Assembly (NCBI RefSeq): GCF_964340395.1
Contig: NC_135560.1
Span: forward strand, 20,081,675-20,145,674
DNA length: 64,000 nt
Source: Glandiceps talaboti
Lineage: Eukaryota; Hemichordata; Enteropneusta; Spengelidae
Reading direction: 5' to 3'
A model generated the notes under the pieces. The model was not told where the DNA came from, searched no databases, and worked only from the letters and a program-made list of their open reading frames with translations. How positions within the stretch are numbered: position 1 is the stretch's first letter; every line of letters begins with the position of its first letter. Of this stretch, positions 1 to 47,900 are shown in pieces. The position numbers and the translations under genes were made by a program.

Positions 1-330
1 ATACAATTTATCTGACCAATGTGTACAAGAGTATGGCTGCAGAGAACATCACATGCACTAGTTAAATTCATTACCCCATATATTGCCACACTGGTACTCA
101 CACGATAAAGGGTTCCATCATATAAAATGACTTAATACCCATGCAATAATACAATGTATCTGACCTGGTGTTATAGGAGGTAACAGTGTGGCTGTAGTCA
201 CCTCAAGCACAAGATCAAGTGCAAATCCCCCATATACACCACACTGACACTTACATGTCCCAGGGTTCTCTGTCTAATCACATGACATGTATTTATCTGA
301 CCAATAAGTTCTATGAAATAATACATATTA
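1..330. repeat. Degenerate tandem duplication, about 165-bp unit
   Basis: Two diverged copies begin at about 1 (atacaatttatctgacc) and about 150 (atacaatgtatctgacc). They share the blocks gtggctg(t/c)ag, ccccatatat(t/a)c and a cacac(t/g) segment, in the same order. A third start (atttatctgaccaat) begins at about 291. Function unknown; no open frame spans it. Confidence 0.5.
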
Positions 331-1724
331 CATGACCTGTGATCCATTCAACACATCTGACTTTCCAACACTCCAATGATAACAAAAAAGTACAAAATTC
401 TAGCAAGAAAGCTGTTTTTATACAATAATATCTATAGATAAATAAAGATAAAAATATTCATGGCAGTTAAAAACATCAAAGATGTAGATGAAAACAACAC
501 AACAAAAAATACAGGTTTCCACCTTTCATGGAATTGATAAAGTGGTGTCTGACACTAAGATTACCAACATTGAAGGCAATTTTCAAACAAAAAAGGAGGT
601 GTGTTTTTGATGATTTTTTTTGTAGGACGAACATTTTGTTGACTTTACAAAATAAGGTTGTCTGGCTGCATTAAATAGATAAATGTTGAGCTCTGAGGGC
701 AAAAATGAGTACAGCCCTTGTAGTTGTAACCGGAATTTGATTTTCATTGCTCTTTTTGACTACTGGATGTTGTAATCATTGCAGCATACATTGTAATCTA
801 GTTAGCAAACCCTATCAACATGAGCCCATGAATACATAATTTGTTGACAAACAAGTATAACTTTGGTCTGTACCTGATTTAAGAATGTTTACATATGGAC
901 ATCAAGTCAGTGTACAGAGTACCATCAATGATCAGTGAAGCTAATTAGAAGGATTACCTGTAAGCTCTTTCATGTGAAGGAGAACATATGGTCTAATTTA
1001 CATCAAGAAAATATTAACAAAAAATATAGTGAAAACTTACAGCTAGTGGGGCTTTAGAAATACAACAATAACCACATGTAAGACTGTTAGACAATGTCAA
1101 CCATAGATACTATGACACCATTCCTAAGTCCTGCATGTCATGTAACAATTCACACTAGTATGTAAATCTATATCATATTGTATACATTTGTATGACAGCA
1201 TTCTCCATAGACTGTTTTCACACAAGGCCTTACAGACCAGTAACACCTTCTAAAGTAGCCTGTTAGAGACCAGAATGTAAGAATCTTGGGTCTGGTGACA
1301 GTTTGGATAATATACTGGTTTGGAACATTTTCATATCAAGAGTGTGTTCACAGTTTACAAGAGGGTCTGTCAACATTGTTGCTTTGTTTAGGGAGAACAC
1401 TGCATTAGTACTGAGCAGGAACTTTATACAGAAAACCTACAAGCGAAGCAGTCATGTTTGTGAAAAAGTAGAAATACTTTTCAGTCCTTTGTTGTTGTCA
1501 GTTTCTAAAAGAAATCTGACATCATCTTTAACACGTACATTTCAGTTTTATTACACATTCTGAATGTCTTCGTCACAAACAATTCAAAAATCATTTTACA
1601 TTTCTATTTGAAACACTTCATATAAGATATATTCTATATTATTATATACATACTGGGAAACTAACAAATACTAACAAACTCACTTTTAGCATGTATGATC
1701 GTCATACAGATATAGATCCGAGGG

Positions 1725-1800
1725 GTAATAATTGTAAAACGCTTTGAGCAGAGAGTGGGAAAGCGCTATATAAAAAACTAATATTATTATTATTATTACT
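1725..1800 (+). repeat. SINE/LINE-like 3' tail with (ATT)n end
   Basis: The segment aacgctttgagc...gggaaagcgctatataaa is followed by ATT repeats. Short elements ending in a pair of GCGCT-containing stems plus TATATAAA and a trinucleotide tail are common SINE or L2-like LINE tails in invertebrates. The 5' body is not recognisable. Confidence 0.5.
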
Positions 1801-3244
1801 GCTTTAGATTTCTATTACATTAAATGCTTGTATTTTTGTAATGAACTTTACGAGTTCAAAATTTGTTGTGAGAAATGTAAGCATCTTTCTACATGGCATA
1901 CAGTGGCTTACTATCTTCACAATTAGGTGATCTTGGCTGAGTCATCTCATCCCACTATCGACTCTGTCAAGATCATCAACAACAGTAAAGGTAATACCCC
2001 CATGGCATAATGTAAGACTGACATCATCAACTGTGTCACTTTACTGGTTATAACATACAGTGTGTATGTCATGTTCTGAACACAACATTTTGCCTATCAT
2101 TTCAAACATATCTGGTATTTTCGTTAGTACAACTATGGAGTCTTTAGTTCCAAAAAGCTAAGCCAGATGCAAACTCATAAAATTTATGGCATGTAGTGCA
2201 TTACAAAATGAAACTTCTACCCACACAGTCAAATAAAAGATTTGGAAGTGAGTTCGAAATTTTTGCTAGACACTAACAAGATGTCAACAAAAATTTAAGA
2301 TTCATTTCCAAGGAAAATTCTTTTTTTACTCTGTGGATACTATCCGTGGAATATGTCACGTAGTCTTGGGCTTTCATATGAATATCATATATAGAATTTC
2401 ATCCAAATATTTAATATTGCCAAAGCATTCTTGAGATAGCAAAACAAATTTATTAAGAATTAACTTATGCAGAAGTAAATAACGAATTTGATATTAGTGT
2501 CAAATCAATTTTGTTTTACGACAATCTAGATGTTTAGAATTGTTGCGTCTTATTTTGTTAATTTTTCCCACCTGGAACTCTATCAATGTAAATCACAATG
2601 CTATACATGCATTATTTTTGTCAGACAACCTTGCATTCATTTGGATCTTTTGTTTACAGGTCTGATACTACCTGTTTTCTTTACAAAACTGAATTTAACA
2701 ATAAATCACCAGAATACGAGATTTCGGTGTATCATGACAATTATAATGATGCAAGCGTAAACATACCAGTAATACCATGTGCACCCTCAATACAGTGTGA
2801 AAGCATGTTAAGTGAACAATCTCATCAAATGTTAGTCACACATCAAATCATAACTCCTAATTTGGCCATAATTTGCAAATTAGTTGTCTTCCACAGGTGT
2901 TTATTACATAAAGTCACCAATTAGAAATAAATATCAATCGATGTTTAGGCATCTTCTAGCAGATGATTGGCTGTTTAATTTGGGTTCATTTGAAAATATA
3001 TATTAGCCAATGAATGCTATGGTCAAATGGTACCATGTGACACGTACACCTGAAAATTACATATACTGTGTTAATTTGGTAAGTACTACATTATGTATTA
3101 TAACTTATCATATGAAAGATTTGATCTGACTATAATTGATTTTTGATATTTTTAGTAGTCCAGCCACCTAGCAACAGCACTCTCTTTCCAGCATCTGTCT
3201 CCTAAGTCTCCTTGTTACAATTAATTGTGATGCCAAGGCAAGTC

Positions 3245-3363
3245 ATAAACAGACCTTTTAAATGTTCAGCGCCCTCTACCAGCACTGCATGTCATAATGC
3301 CTATGGATTAATGTCAAAACAGACCTTTCAAATGTTTAGCGCCCTCTACTAGCACTGCTGGTA
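3245..3363. repeat. Tandem duplication of a 47-bp segment
   Basis: Two copies, at about 3249-3296 and 3318-3363, share aacagacctttyaaatgtt and agcgccctcta, differing at a few bases. They lie in the 3' flank of the ADAMTSL gene, close to the distal poly(A) signal. Confidence 0.75.
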
Positions 3364-3790
3364 GTGAAGCACATAGGCAAGTGATGAATCATTCAAGTAC
3401 TCATCAACTTTTCTGTTGACAAAGACTAATTCAGGTTTCAGTTCTTTTATTCATCTAATAAAGCCATTTTGTCTCTTTGAAACTTTCAAGTATATATTCG
3501 TCATTCTTTGCGTGTCACTTCATAACTGTATTAAATAAAGAAAAATATGTCATTGAAAAGGTCTGTTTGTAAAAACATCAAGTGCCTATATTACCCGTCT
3601 CTGAGCCTGGTAATTCCACTACACATTCTTACTTTTCCATATCAATATTAAAGTCAGATAGTCAAGAAAGGGTAATAGTACCTCTTAGAATTGTTTCAAC
3701 AAAATACTGGCTGGGAGCATTAAATGTCCAAAATGGAATAGTTTTAACTTTATGACCAAAAACTGGTCGGGAACATTAAATAAGTCTAAA

Positions 3791-3796
3791 TTTATT
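3791..3796 (-). terminator. Candidate poly(A) signal of ADAMTSL
   Basis: AATAAA on the minus strand, about 380 nt downstream of the stop codon. A second AATAAA occurs at 3446-3451. The first would give a 3' UTR of about 400 nt and the second about 740 nt. Confidence 0.4.
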
Positions 3797-4173
3797 CTGT
3801 GCATACATTTTATCATTACTTTATAGTATATCAACTATATATTTACATCACCGTGGCAGTAGATTTGTGTCAGCCATATTGACATTACAAAGGATCATGG
3901 GAAGTGTATCAGTAAGCCAAAGACCTTTCACAACTGACAGTAAGGTGGTGATGAAGGTAATAACTGTAAATTTAAAATCTAGTGTAACAGTGTCCAATTT
4001 TAATACTGTGACATTAAAATTAACAAGTCTGTCAAATTCAATTCACTCCTCAGTCGGCAACTGTTGAAAAATCCTTGTGTCTGTTCTAATCAAGTTTTAC
4101 AAAACCCATGATCTTTACTGTGCATGCTCAAGTCTGTAGTCTTTAGAGTGAATGAAGTAGTAGTGTGGTGTCT

Positions 4174-38786
<34,613 letters not shown>

Positions 38787-39145
38787 CACTAACTATTATC
38801 TCTGTTACAGGCAATGAAAAAGCACTAACTTATGTGCACTATCAACAAGTTTTAAATTGCTGTTGACAACCACCAACGATCACTTCACCTTGTTGACTAC
38901 ACCGTTTGATGCAAAGGAGCAGTAAATAAGCAGCCGGGCCGCTATTATCACAACCGATTGTGTCCTAAATTACCCGCTTAATTTGTTCCTACTGAGCGAG
39001 TCTATTAGTGTGGAGATAATACAAACTTCCAGTGGGTATATGTAGTGGTGCCGGGCTTTTTCCTTGTATTGTTGTTCTCCTTAAAAGTCCCAGGAGCTAA
39101 ACATACTACTTCCTAGGTACAAATGGGTTACTGCTACATCCACCG

Positions 39146-39153
39146 TTTATATA
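39146..39153 (-). promoter_or_regulatory. TATA box candidate upstream of ADAMTSL exon 1
   Basis: The minus strand reads GCTATATAAACGG, a strong TATAWAAR match, 360 bp upstream of the start codon. If used, transcription would start near 39115-39122 and give a 5' UTR of about 330 nt. An AG acceptor-like site (cctgtaacag) at about 38805 means that the UTR could instead be spliced. This is inference only; no transcript evidence is available. Confidence 0.35.
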
Positions 39154-39154
39154 G

Positions 39155-41915
39155 CAGGAAAAAGCATTTGCCTGGCAGCCTGGTTTATTTTCTGCTGAAT
39201 AAACATTGATAAAATGTATAGTATTTCTGCCAAAGAGGCTAAATATCCCAAGGGTGTGTTAGCAATGTCTTCTCCATGGACTTGTCTGGAAGCGAAATGA
39301 TTCAACTGATTTTTTCTACTCCTGTCAGCTTAGTTTAATAGTTGACCTCCACTACTTGAACGCTCTCGATGTCCTCAAGTACAGGGTACATTCCACTGAG
39401 ACTTTAATTGCTACCGACCAGTTCTAAGAGTATGCACACCAACAGACAATCTTTTCAGCTCTGTAAGACTACCCACTGTACACTCACATTCAGCTATTCT
39501 TTAGTAACGTATTGCTGGAGTCAACCATACATGTACCCGGGGTCTACTTGAGTTGACAATTCTTTGAAGCACCCACAATGGCACTAAAAACCTTGACACT
39601 CCATAGTGATATGAACTTGTATAAAAGTAAACTCTATATTCTATACGTGAGTCATTATGAGTAATGAAGTCCTTAAGTGTTGGATTCAAGTATTTAAAAG
39701 GAGTTTCTTTTTATCCTAAAATACCTCAATTTCAAGTGTGTCTACACTGAACAACCCTCTAAATAAATGGTATATTCCTGACTGACTGACTGACTGACTG
39801 ACTGTTCCCGTCAGGAATTCTTACCTGTTCATTCTTGCACACACAAGACCAGATGAAAGAAAGTGGACGCTTATATTAGAAGGGTGGGCCTGTTTACAGA
39901 TATACAAGATTCCTAACAAAGTGCTTCATAGATAAGAACCACTTATAGTTTTCTTCTGAAGTGCTATTATTCAAAATTCATGAGAAACTATTAGTAGGCT
40001 AACTGCACCATTCTATCTTGTAAACTCCAGATTGATCAATTTTTTATGACAGTAAATGGAATAGATTACTGCGCTGGATGTTCAAAATGTGTCCTATTAA
40101 AAGTTGTAAAACTGTTTTTGTAATATTTACGTCATTCTTCAGTTCTTTGACCACAGAACAAACTAGCAAATTAGTTCCAGCTCACAGCTGTTATGTTTTA
40201 ATCAGTGTGTAGAAGTCATGTTGATTTCACCCAAACATCAATTTAATTAAAAATAGAGTCAGCACTTGCCACCTCCAAGAAATGGCCAAATAAACATGAA
40301 GGAAAAGAAAATTTACAGTGGGCTTGCTTCACTGCTAGTGGTTATGGTGTGCAATCTGTATGGATCATTACATAAACGTCAGGCATAAAAACATCATAGA
40401 TGATTTAATTCAATAATGAGTATTTCTAACCTGCCAGTTGTGTTTTGTTATTTCAGCAGCCATAAGATATTTATTGACCTATGTGACAATTGTTTGTCAA
40501 TATATCCTCTCAAAAGTAAAGTGCCTAATGTTACACTATTGCACTTTGATATATATATATTGAAATCTCAATTTGTCTATTCAAGCAGCTGGCATAGTCT
40601 GGCTTTCTGTGTTCTTGGGTTTTACAGGTACGACTTTCAAGCTAAATCAAACCAGAAAAGTAATGGAAAAGACATTTTATTTCTGTGAACATCTGAGAGG
40701 CCAATCTTGTCAATGATTTAAGCCTGAATGAGTGGTTTGATAGTGTAGAACTAACTCTTTGTTGCACTGTTTAATTTTTGTTTGACTTCTCTTAACAAAC
40801 ATGTACCATACTGAAGCAGTCTCAAAAGTGATGTCAAAACATGGACAGGGAAAGATGTGCTGAATACCTAGAGACCGGAATGTTTACTTGATGAGCATAT
40901 CATGATAAAGTGGTGCTACAGGATCTTAGAATAATGAATAGACTACAATAGGATTGGTATAATGGCATGGAAGGTTAGTATGTTTCTGGTTTAAGCACTG
41001 TCTACTTTTCTGATTAGTCTCTGATGGTGACAATTATCTTGAAATTGGCAAACAATTACTAATGATAACAACCATTTAATTAGTTTATCTAGCAATTAGC
41101 AGTGTTTTGATATTGAGCTAACAGAGGGTGTTAAGTGGTATGATGATTACCATAGAAGATAGCCCTTATTAGAACAGTTAGATTTTCACGTCTTGACTTG
41201 AAGTGCAAGTGGTACAAGCTGTGGGTGGTGAAATTCCAGACTTTCAAAACTATGGCATGTCTTTCAAAACATACCTCTGAAAATTGTTACAGCATTCTAC
41301 CAATGATTTTTTGCCAACTCAGTGATATTCATGGCCTCCGAAAATGATGAATTTACTGGTGTCTTAATATATCCGATTTCCTACTTCACTTCAGTTTGAG
41401 ACTCACACATAACAGGTTTTTTTTTAGTTCTGATGTGTATAGCCTGGGATCCATTTGTATGACCTACAGCTTTTTGTTAGGTTCATTCTAAGCATGCTGA
41501 GTGGTTAGGAAATTTGACATCTGTGTCTCTACAATCACGCACCATCTACTTTTTTTTTCATTTTTCAACATTTTACCAGCTACTTTTAATCATTTTCCAT
41601 TAACATCTTATCCATGTTTTTTGCTAAGGTTGGGGAACCACTGTAACAGAAAGGGGAAATCTGATAAAAGTTGCATGGATTTCCATAACTTTTACCAAAA
41701 GTTTGATGGGCAACTCTGATAAAACCCCCAAGAAACTCAGGTAGATTTACCTATCAACTACCCTTTAACCCTAAAGACACTGACTTGTATATAGCATATT
41801 ATTTCTGCCTACATTTTGATACTTCCCACATATTGCTGAAACCACATCCCTAGCTGTTAACCATTGCAAATAAAAACTATGGTTGTGTATACTTTCCAAA
41901 CAGTGGGTAACAGGC
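39155..41915. other. Upstream region without recognised genes
   Basis: Immediate 5' flank of the ADAMTSL gene. Apart from the CTGA microsatellite I see no coding segment, RNA gene or clear mobile element. Short open frames here are under 100 codons and show no codon or domain signal. Enhancers could be present but cannot be recognised from one sequence. Confidence 0.5.
39776..39804 (+). repeat. (CTGA)n microsatellite
   Basis: Six to seven CTGA tetramers about 1 kb upstream of exon 1. Confidence 0.95.
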
Positions 41916-41919
41916 CAAG

Positions 41920-42075
41920 GTCCAATTAGAATACATGTAAGGAGTGAAAAACAGTTGTCAGGCAGAGCTCTACAAAATGGTCCAGAATAAAAGATCCTAT
42001 ATAATACTAATGTCTCCACTGATATGACAACAGTAATGGAAGAATCTGGAATTGAAACTTTGGCCTTTAAACACT
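41920..42075 (-). repeat. SINE-like family R1, minus-strand copy
   Basis: It reads gagtgaaaaacagttgtcag, gcagagctcta, gatcctatataatactaatg, tctccactgatatgacaaca and tggaattgaaactttggcct, as in the other minus-strand copies. Confidence 0.6.
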
Positions 42076-42530
42076 TTACATCGGTCTATGCAAATTGCAA
42101 TCAGCTGATGAAAAGGCAAGGAACACTCTGCGGTATGACATATGGGTTGTAGATTCAGTACTGCTATAGATGTAAGAATGGACTCACTCCACAGTCCATG
42201 GTAATAGCCCATGGCCTACTTTCAGGAAACTCTAGCATAATTCTGAGATTTATACTATCTGATTCCCACAACGCAAACAAACTTTAATTGTGTATATGTG
42301 TGTGTTTTGAGGGAGAAAAGAACCCTGGCTTGATTACACTAACAGTTTCATCAATGTTTTTATCATGGGAAAACTAGAGGAGTGAGAATAACTGTTTATT
42401 TGACTCTACTGACTGTTTCTGTCTCTCAGTAGCTTACACAAACATTTCTAGGCAACTTTTGTTCAATAACAACTGTCAACAAGTCTCAAGCATTGTTTTT
42501 TTTAAATAGTGATACTTCATCTCGTGTCAC

Positions 42531-42577
42531 TGTTGCTATGACTACTGTTGCCATGACTACTATTGCTATGACTACCA
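42531..42577 (+). repeat. 15-bp tandem repeat, three copies
   Basis: CTGTTGCTATGACTA is repeated three times with single-base changes. Confidence 0.9.
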
Positions 42578-42979
42578 TATATACGCACCTTGATGGAAAA
42601 AATACCAAAATTTGACAAAAAGTTACTCAATACTCTAGATTGCTTTCTTTGCTAATACTAAGTTATCACTGTTACTGCATAGAGTTATATGTTCACATCC
42701 TATTGCAATTTTATAATTGTCATGTTTAAAAGTTGGGTATACAGTCTGGCTCTTAAATTAACAGTCATCAATTGTGATGCAAAGTAATGAATGTTTTACC
42801 AATCAAAACAGGAAAATAAACTTGCCATGAACTACAAATATACAATGGGCATCTTATGTGCAAGTCACAATTCTCGGCATTGAAATGAAATCAGTATATG
42901 AAAGATGAATAAACGACCAAAAAAAATTATGTCCAAAATATCTTAGATACATAATTCATGATTGTTTTAAACATCACAA

Positions 42980-43212
42980 CAATGAAATAAAGTTGCCATA
43001 TAGTTGAAGAATATAATTCAAAACTTGGTATCTAACATAGGCTTGTAAAACACATTCGTATGAAGAAGAGTTCTGGCAGCCTTCAGCTACCAATTTCAAT
43101 GAAATAAAACTGCCATATAGTTGGAGAATACAATTCAGAACTTGGCAAATACATGTAGTTGCATCTAACACAGGCTTGTAAAACACATTGATAGGTGGAG
43201 TTCTGATTGTCT
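42980..43212 (+). repeat. Tandem duplication of a segment of about 115 bp
   Basis: Both copies carry aatgaaataaa(g/a)(t/c)tgccatatagttg, gaata(t/c)aattca(a/g)aacttgg and taggcttgtaaaacacatt / caggcttgtaaaacacatt. The second copy has an inserted segment before the last block. Confidence 0.85.
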
Positions 43213-46200
43213 CTTCTACCCTATAGTTATAGTAGTGGAGACTATAGGATCTCCATCCATGACTGGACTGCACAGCCTTCAATTAATGTATATAGACTGT
43301 GTTTAGTAAGCAGCACACAACTTAAAAGTTACTTGTCAGAGTAAATTTCATCCATGACTGATGTGACCCAATGTTATTACCTTTGACAAATGGGAAAGGA
43401 CAGAACAATAGGGTGCAGTCCTTTTGGATGTCCAACAAACACAAACAAAAGTCTGGTCTATGTTTACAATCATGCCCGCATCTTAAAGCCCCTTTCAGAC
43501 GCATTATGGGAAGTATTCTCCAAGGGGTAGAATTCCAATGTAAAGAAATAGTTTCTTATCTGGCTTTCAGTGAAAATGGATTTATAAAGTTTACAAAGTT
43601 ACAATCTACATCCAATCTATAAGATACAAGAATGTAGATACGTGTGGTCTCTGTACCCACAGGGCCTTTTCTATAGAATATGAGCCTGGCGAGCTGACAA
43701 CTACTCAAATGGTTGCCAGGTATGGGACCTGAAACAAACCAGCAAGGAGTTTTTCTCTTCATAGGCTAAACAAAAAGGAAATGAGTGTCTTTAGGGAATA
43801 CTTAGCTAATTCTGAGAGTTACTGTTCTACAGAAGTAGTATTGAACAGGGATACACAAGGAAGTACATTGATGGGGGATTGACTGAAGGCTCTTAAATTA
43901 AGGACACAGTTGCCATTTTCACCCCATTTAACCTTATTAAGACTGAAAGCACATAAATACAAGAAAGTTGTGGCTTTCACCTCATTTAACCCCATGTTTT
44001 TATTCTTACCAAGATAAAGACTTTTCTCAGGTGATTTATTCGATAGCTTTCTTCAAGTACTTTCTATACACAGCACACATTGTTGTATTTTCTTCAACTC
44101 TACCATCATCCAAATACTTTTAAGATGAATTAGTAGTAACATTTCACCTAATCACCAGCAAAACACTGGAAGGACTATCCCACAGAATGGAAAAACAAAT
44201 CTGATAAAATTTCTGAACTACTTCAAAGGCAGCAGTACTCTCTCCTGATTACAGTACACTTACTCCTGATGACAAAAAAGTGAAGTGAACATGAGAACTT
44301 TCACAGCAGGAGAAGTTTTTATGTTTACCACAAAACTGATGAGAGAAAGGGAGAAAGACTTTCAAACTCATCACTGTACTAACTTCAAGATATCTCTAAG
44401 CATAACACTTCATGTAACACTCAATGATTAATTTCTGAGGTTTTAACCTTTGAAGTAGAGTTGACTTTTCTAGCTAGTTCTTTGCTCCATAGCTATGCAG
44501 GAGATAGCAGAATAAGTAAACAACTTCTTGTATTTACTCCGTTGTTTCTCATGGGAAGTTTGGATGCTTTCAGCAGTCAATGTGGCATTAATCTACCATT
44601 ACAAGTGTAGACTTAATAGAATGACAGCTGGTTAAGACTAACCACAAGACTGATATAAGTTGTCAAACGTTTGGCCTGAATCTAAGGACACAGTGTCAAC
44701 AGCTGATATCGTAGCATGATAGATTGAAAATATCAGTCTGACATTGAAGGTAACTGCCACTGTACACTTGCAAACTATCAATATTACTTTGGGAAAATCG
44801 CACGGTGTCACACAAGCTCAATAAATGAACTTCCTTCGTTAAGGGGGGAGGGGGTCTGGTGTCAATGCGATTGCTGAACTTCATTTTGCATTTCTAACCA
44901 AATTTAGAAAACTTTCACAATGATAACAGGTCCTGTATTTATTATTGAGATGTTGATAAGTTGATTAAAATTTCAGCTAATGAAATATACGGTGCACTGC
45001 ATCAATCGTAGTGATGTGACTGCTACAATTTTCATCATGGTGACATCATATATAACATGTTGGTGTCGCACTTGTGAAATTAGAATTTAAGCTTGTCGAC
45101 TATCCTAGCCTAGAATCAGCTATAGACTGCAATACTTTCCTTCTCCTAAAAAGGTTTTCCTACTTCTAAGGAAGAAAGAACTGAAGTCCACAAGCTTAAA
45201 TTCTGGGCTAAGATAGTCAATGTGTGTATCACTTCATCATGAATAAACCAAACATGGTTTTTATGCTGCATGTTTTCTTATAAAGACAGTGAATAAAGTG
45301 ATTTTGTGCTAATACTCACAGTTTTGTTTAGGCCTTTCAATAAATGAATGTTCAAAGTTGATTGCTTTAAGACCATAGAATCCATAAATGAAACTTAAGC
45401 CATTCTCACAAGCCCATGACTAATTATCAGTCAACTTATCAAATTAATGTCTGAACTTAGTCAAGAACCGTAAAAAAACGATTAAACAAGACACACAGGT
45501 GGCTGTAAGCATGTAATGATCAATCTTTTTTGAGATGTTGTCATGTGTAAGAAATTCTAGATATTCGATTAACAAAGTTGAACCATACATCAAATCATAA
45601 TGGTCAAGAGAGAGGGTTGTCATATTAGTACAAACACATATAATCCTAACAGTAAACTGATTGTACAGCGGTGTATTAGTGTGGAAAGGAAGGTTATGTA
45701 CTGTGTGGTCTGACCACTCCAAAATGAAAGGTAGCATAAGTTCCAGTTGACTTGACTTTGATATCTAATTTCAGGAAGTCAAGCATCAACAAGCTGTGAT
45801 CTATAGGTACTCACACCTTTAGGATAACACAGCTTTACCTGAGTGAATGTTCACCATTGTAAGAACATGAAAAACAAATAGCAATTCCAAATTGTACAAG
45901 TCTATCAACTTCACGCTTGTTGGTCGGTACACTGCTCTATTTTTTAAAAATTCACTTATTCCCAAGGAAAAAAAGAAACAAGGCAAGTTTCTGTTTGGTC
46001 CATTGGGAAATAAAATGATTTCTTTTACAAAGAAGTAGTCTTCTTCATCAACGAAGCAAAGAACCTAGCAGTGTATGCAACCCAACATTATTCAGTCACA
46101 AAGTATGTACTGATGAAGTATATATTCACAACACTTAAAAACTGTCTCTACCTCTCAACTAGCCTAAGAGTGATTATCCTTTCACCTTTACTTTTTAAAG

Positions 46201-46274
46201 AGTAAGTTGTCATCCATACCTTAAGATATCCAAATTTATTAAAAGTTGTAGAGATTTGTTTAAGACTTACAATT

Positions 46275-46569
46275 TTAAAGCTGTACTAGCTGCAACTAAA
46301 ATGTTTTTTTTTTTCATTTTTTTAATGTTAGGTACAATGTCTTACTTGTAATATCATACACAAAGAACAGTATTGAATCACCTGTGGGTAAACTTATTTT
46401 TCTAGCTGTATACACTATTAATCAAATCAAATTGATTTTTGGGTCTGCATCCAAAAATCTGTGCCCTCAACGGGGATTACAATGTCAACCTGTTCGTGTA
46501 CTGCTTATGGACAATATTTTTGGTTATTTGATGAAAAGAAATGTCCCAGTTGCAGCTAGTGCAGGTTTT
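46275..46569. mobile_element. MITE related to the TTAA-flanked element at 36158
   Basis: Left end TTAAAGCTGTACTAGCTGCA and right end AGTTGCAGCTAGTGCAGGTT form inverted repeats of about 20 bp. The inner sequence near the left end resembles the 36158 element. The right flank is degenerate (no clean TTAA). Confidence 0.55.
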
Positions 46570-46664
46570 CAATTTGTAACGTTTCAAAAACAGTTGTTTG
46601 ATTATAATTGAATTTATTGTAATAGTTATAAGAAAATTGTAATGATAATGTCAGTAATGTGATT

Positions 46665-47580
46665 TTTTTATCAAGACATATAATTTCGTTTATTTTATCA
46701 AGACATAGTCATCAGATTATCGTTTATTATATTATACCAGTATATTGATGGTGCAAATCGAGAGATCTGATTGGTCTAGACATCGAACTAGCACGTCTAA
46801 AATGAGCGATAATGCACAGTTGGCACGCGTCCAAATTTTCATGTTGACTGTTCGTCTACGAACGTTGTAGTCCGTACAGGGATGGGGTCGCAAATGAAAG
46901 CAGAAAATGTTGCATCTTATCTTGTTTCCGACATTTTCAATATACTGGCATAATATAATAGCGATAAACCACCCCTGGGAATGGTATACCATTTGGTTTT
47001 GACCAGTGAACTCAATATATGCACTCGCTATCGCTCGTGCATATATTTCGTTCACTGGTCAAAACTTCTTGGTATACCATCCATCCCCAGGGGGTGGTTT
47101 ATTGCTTAATTTTATCAAGACATAGTCATCAGATTATCATGGTTGATAAAATTGAATATAATTTCCTTTATTTTATTTTATCAAGACATAGTCATCAGAT
47201 TATAATTTATTTTATCAAGACATAGTCATCAGATTATCATGGCTGATAATGTGAGTATAATTTCATTTATTTTATCAAGACATAGTCATTAGATTATCAT
47301 GGTTGATAATGTGAGTATAATTTCATTTATTTTATCAAGACATAGTCATTAGATTATCATGTTTGATAATGTGAGTGTAATTTCATTTATTTTATCAAGA
47401 CATAGTCATTAGATTATCATGTTTGATAATGTGAGTATAATTTCATTTATTTTATCAAGACATAGTCATTAGATTATCATGTTTGATAATGTGAATATAA
47501 TTTCCTTTATTTTATCAAGACATAGTCATCAAATTATCATCATTTATTTTATCAAGACATAGTCATTAGATTATCATGGT
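46665..47580 (+). repeat. 60-bp tandem array, split by an inserted inverted repeat
   Basis: The unit includes tttatcaagacatagtcatc, agattatcatggttgataat and gtgagtataatttcattta. From 47213 to 47530 the register is exactly 60 bp. Shorter partial units flank it, and one or two partial units lie at 46665-46725, before a non-repeat insertion (about 46727-47106). Confidence 0.95.
46962..47107. repeat. Inverted repeat inside the 60-bp array
   Basis: The left arm (gcgataaaccacccctggga, tggtataccatttggttttg, accagtgaactcaatatatg) and the right arm (catatatttcgttcactggt, caaaacttcttggtatacca, ccagggggtggtttattgc) are complementary over about 65 bp with small gaps. The loop is short (gcactcgctatcgctcg). 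Confidence 0.9.
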
Positions 47581-47900
47581 TTACATGAGAATTTTAGAAT
47601 GTTTGATCAAGACATTTTTGGTGAAACCAGCCGTGAAATCAATTTAACCTTAATGGTTAAAGCAGCCATGAAATAAGTGTAAAAGTTATTGGTTAAAGAA
47701 GTCATCAAATTGAAATAGTCATGTCAGATGGGTAATGTTACAAGTTCTCTAGATCAAAGAGATTTTCAATTAGGATAACTGTAAATGTACATTGAACAGA
47801 CAGTGCTAAAACCTGGGAATAAAGGTATTTTATACAACCACATATTAGAATATTGTAAGCTGAATATATCATTTTTTATTCACTTTACATTCACCTATCT

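Larger units (their letters stand above)
42220..46270. other. Intergenic stretch without recognised genes
   Basis: Other than the two tandem duplications listed separately, I see nothing with family resemblance on either strand. Open frames reach about 100 codons, as expected by chance in this much DNA. Confidence 0.45.

Noticed and set aside
2598-2924. 108-codon open frame in the 3' flank
   Set aside because: AT-rich, overlapping another frame, no domain or splice context. Length is within chance expectation.
47213-47580. CRISPR-like regular array
   Set aside because: Every base of the 60-bp period is repeated, with no unique spacers. The host is a eukaryote.
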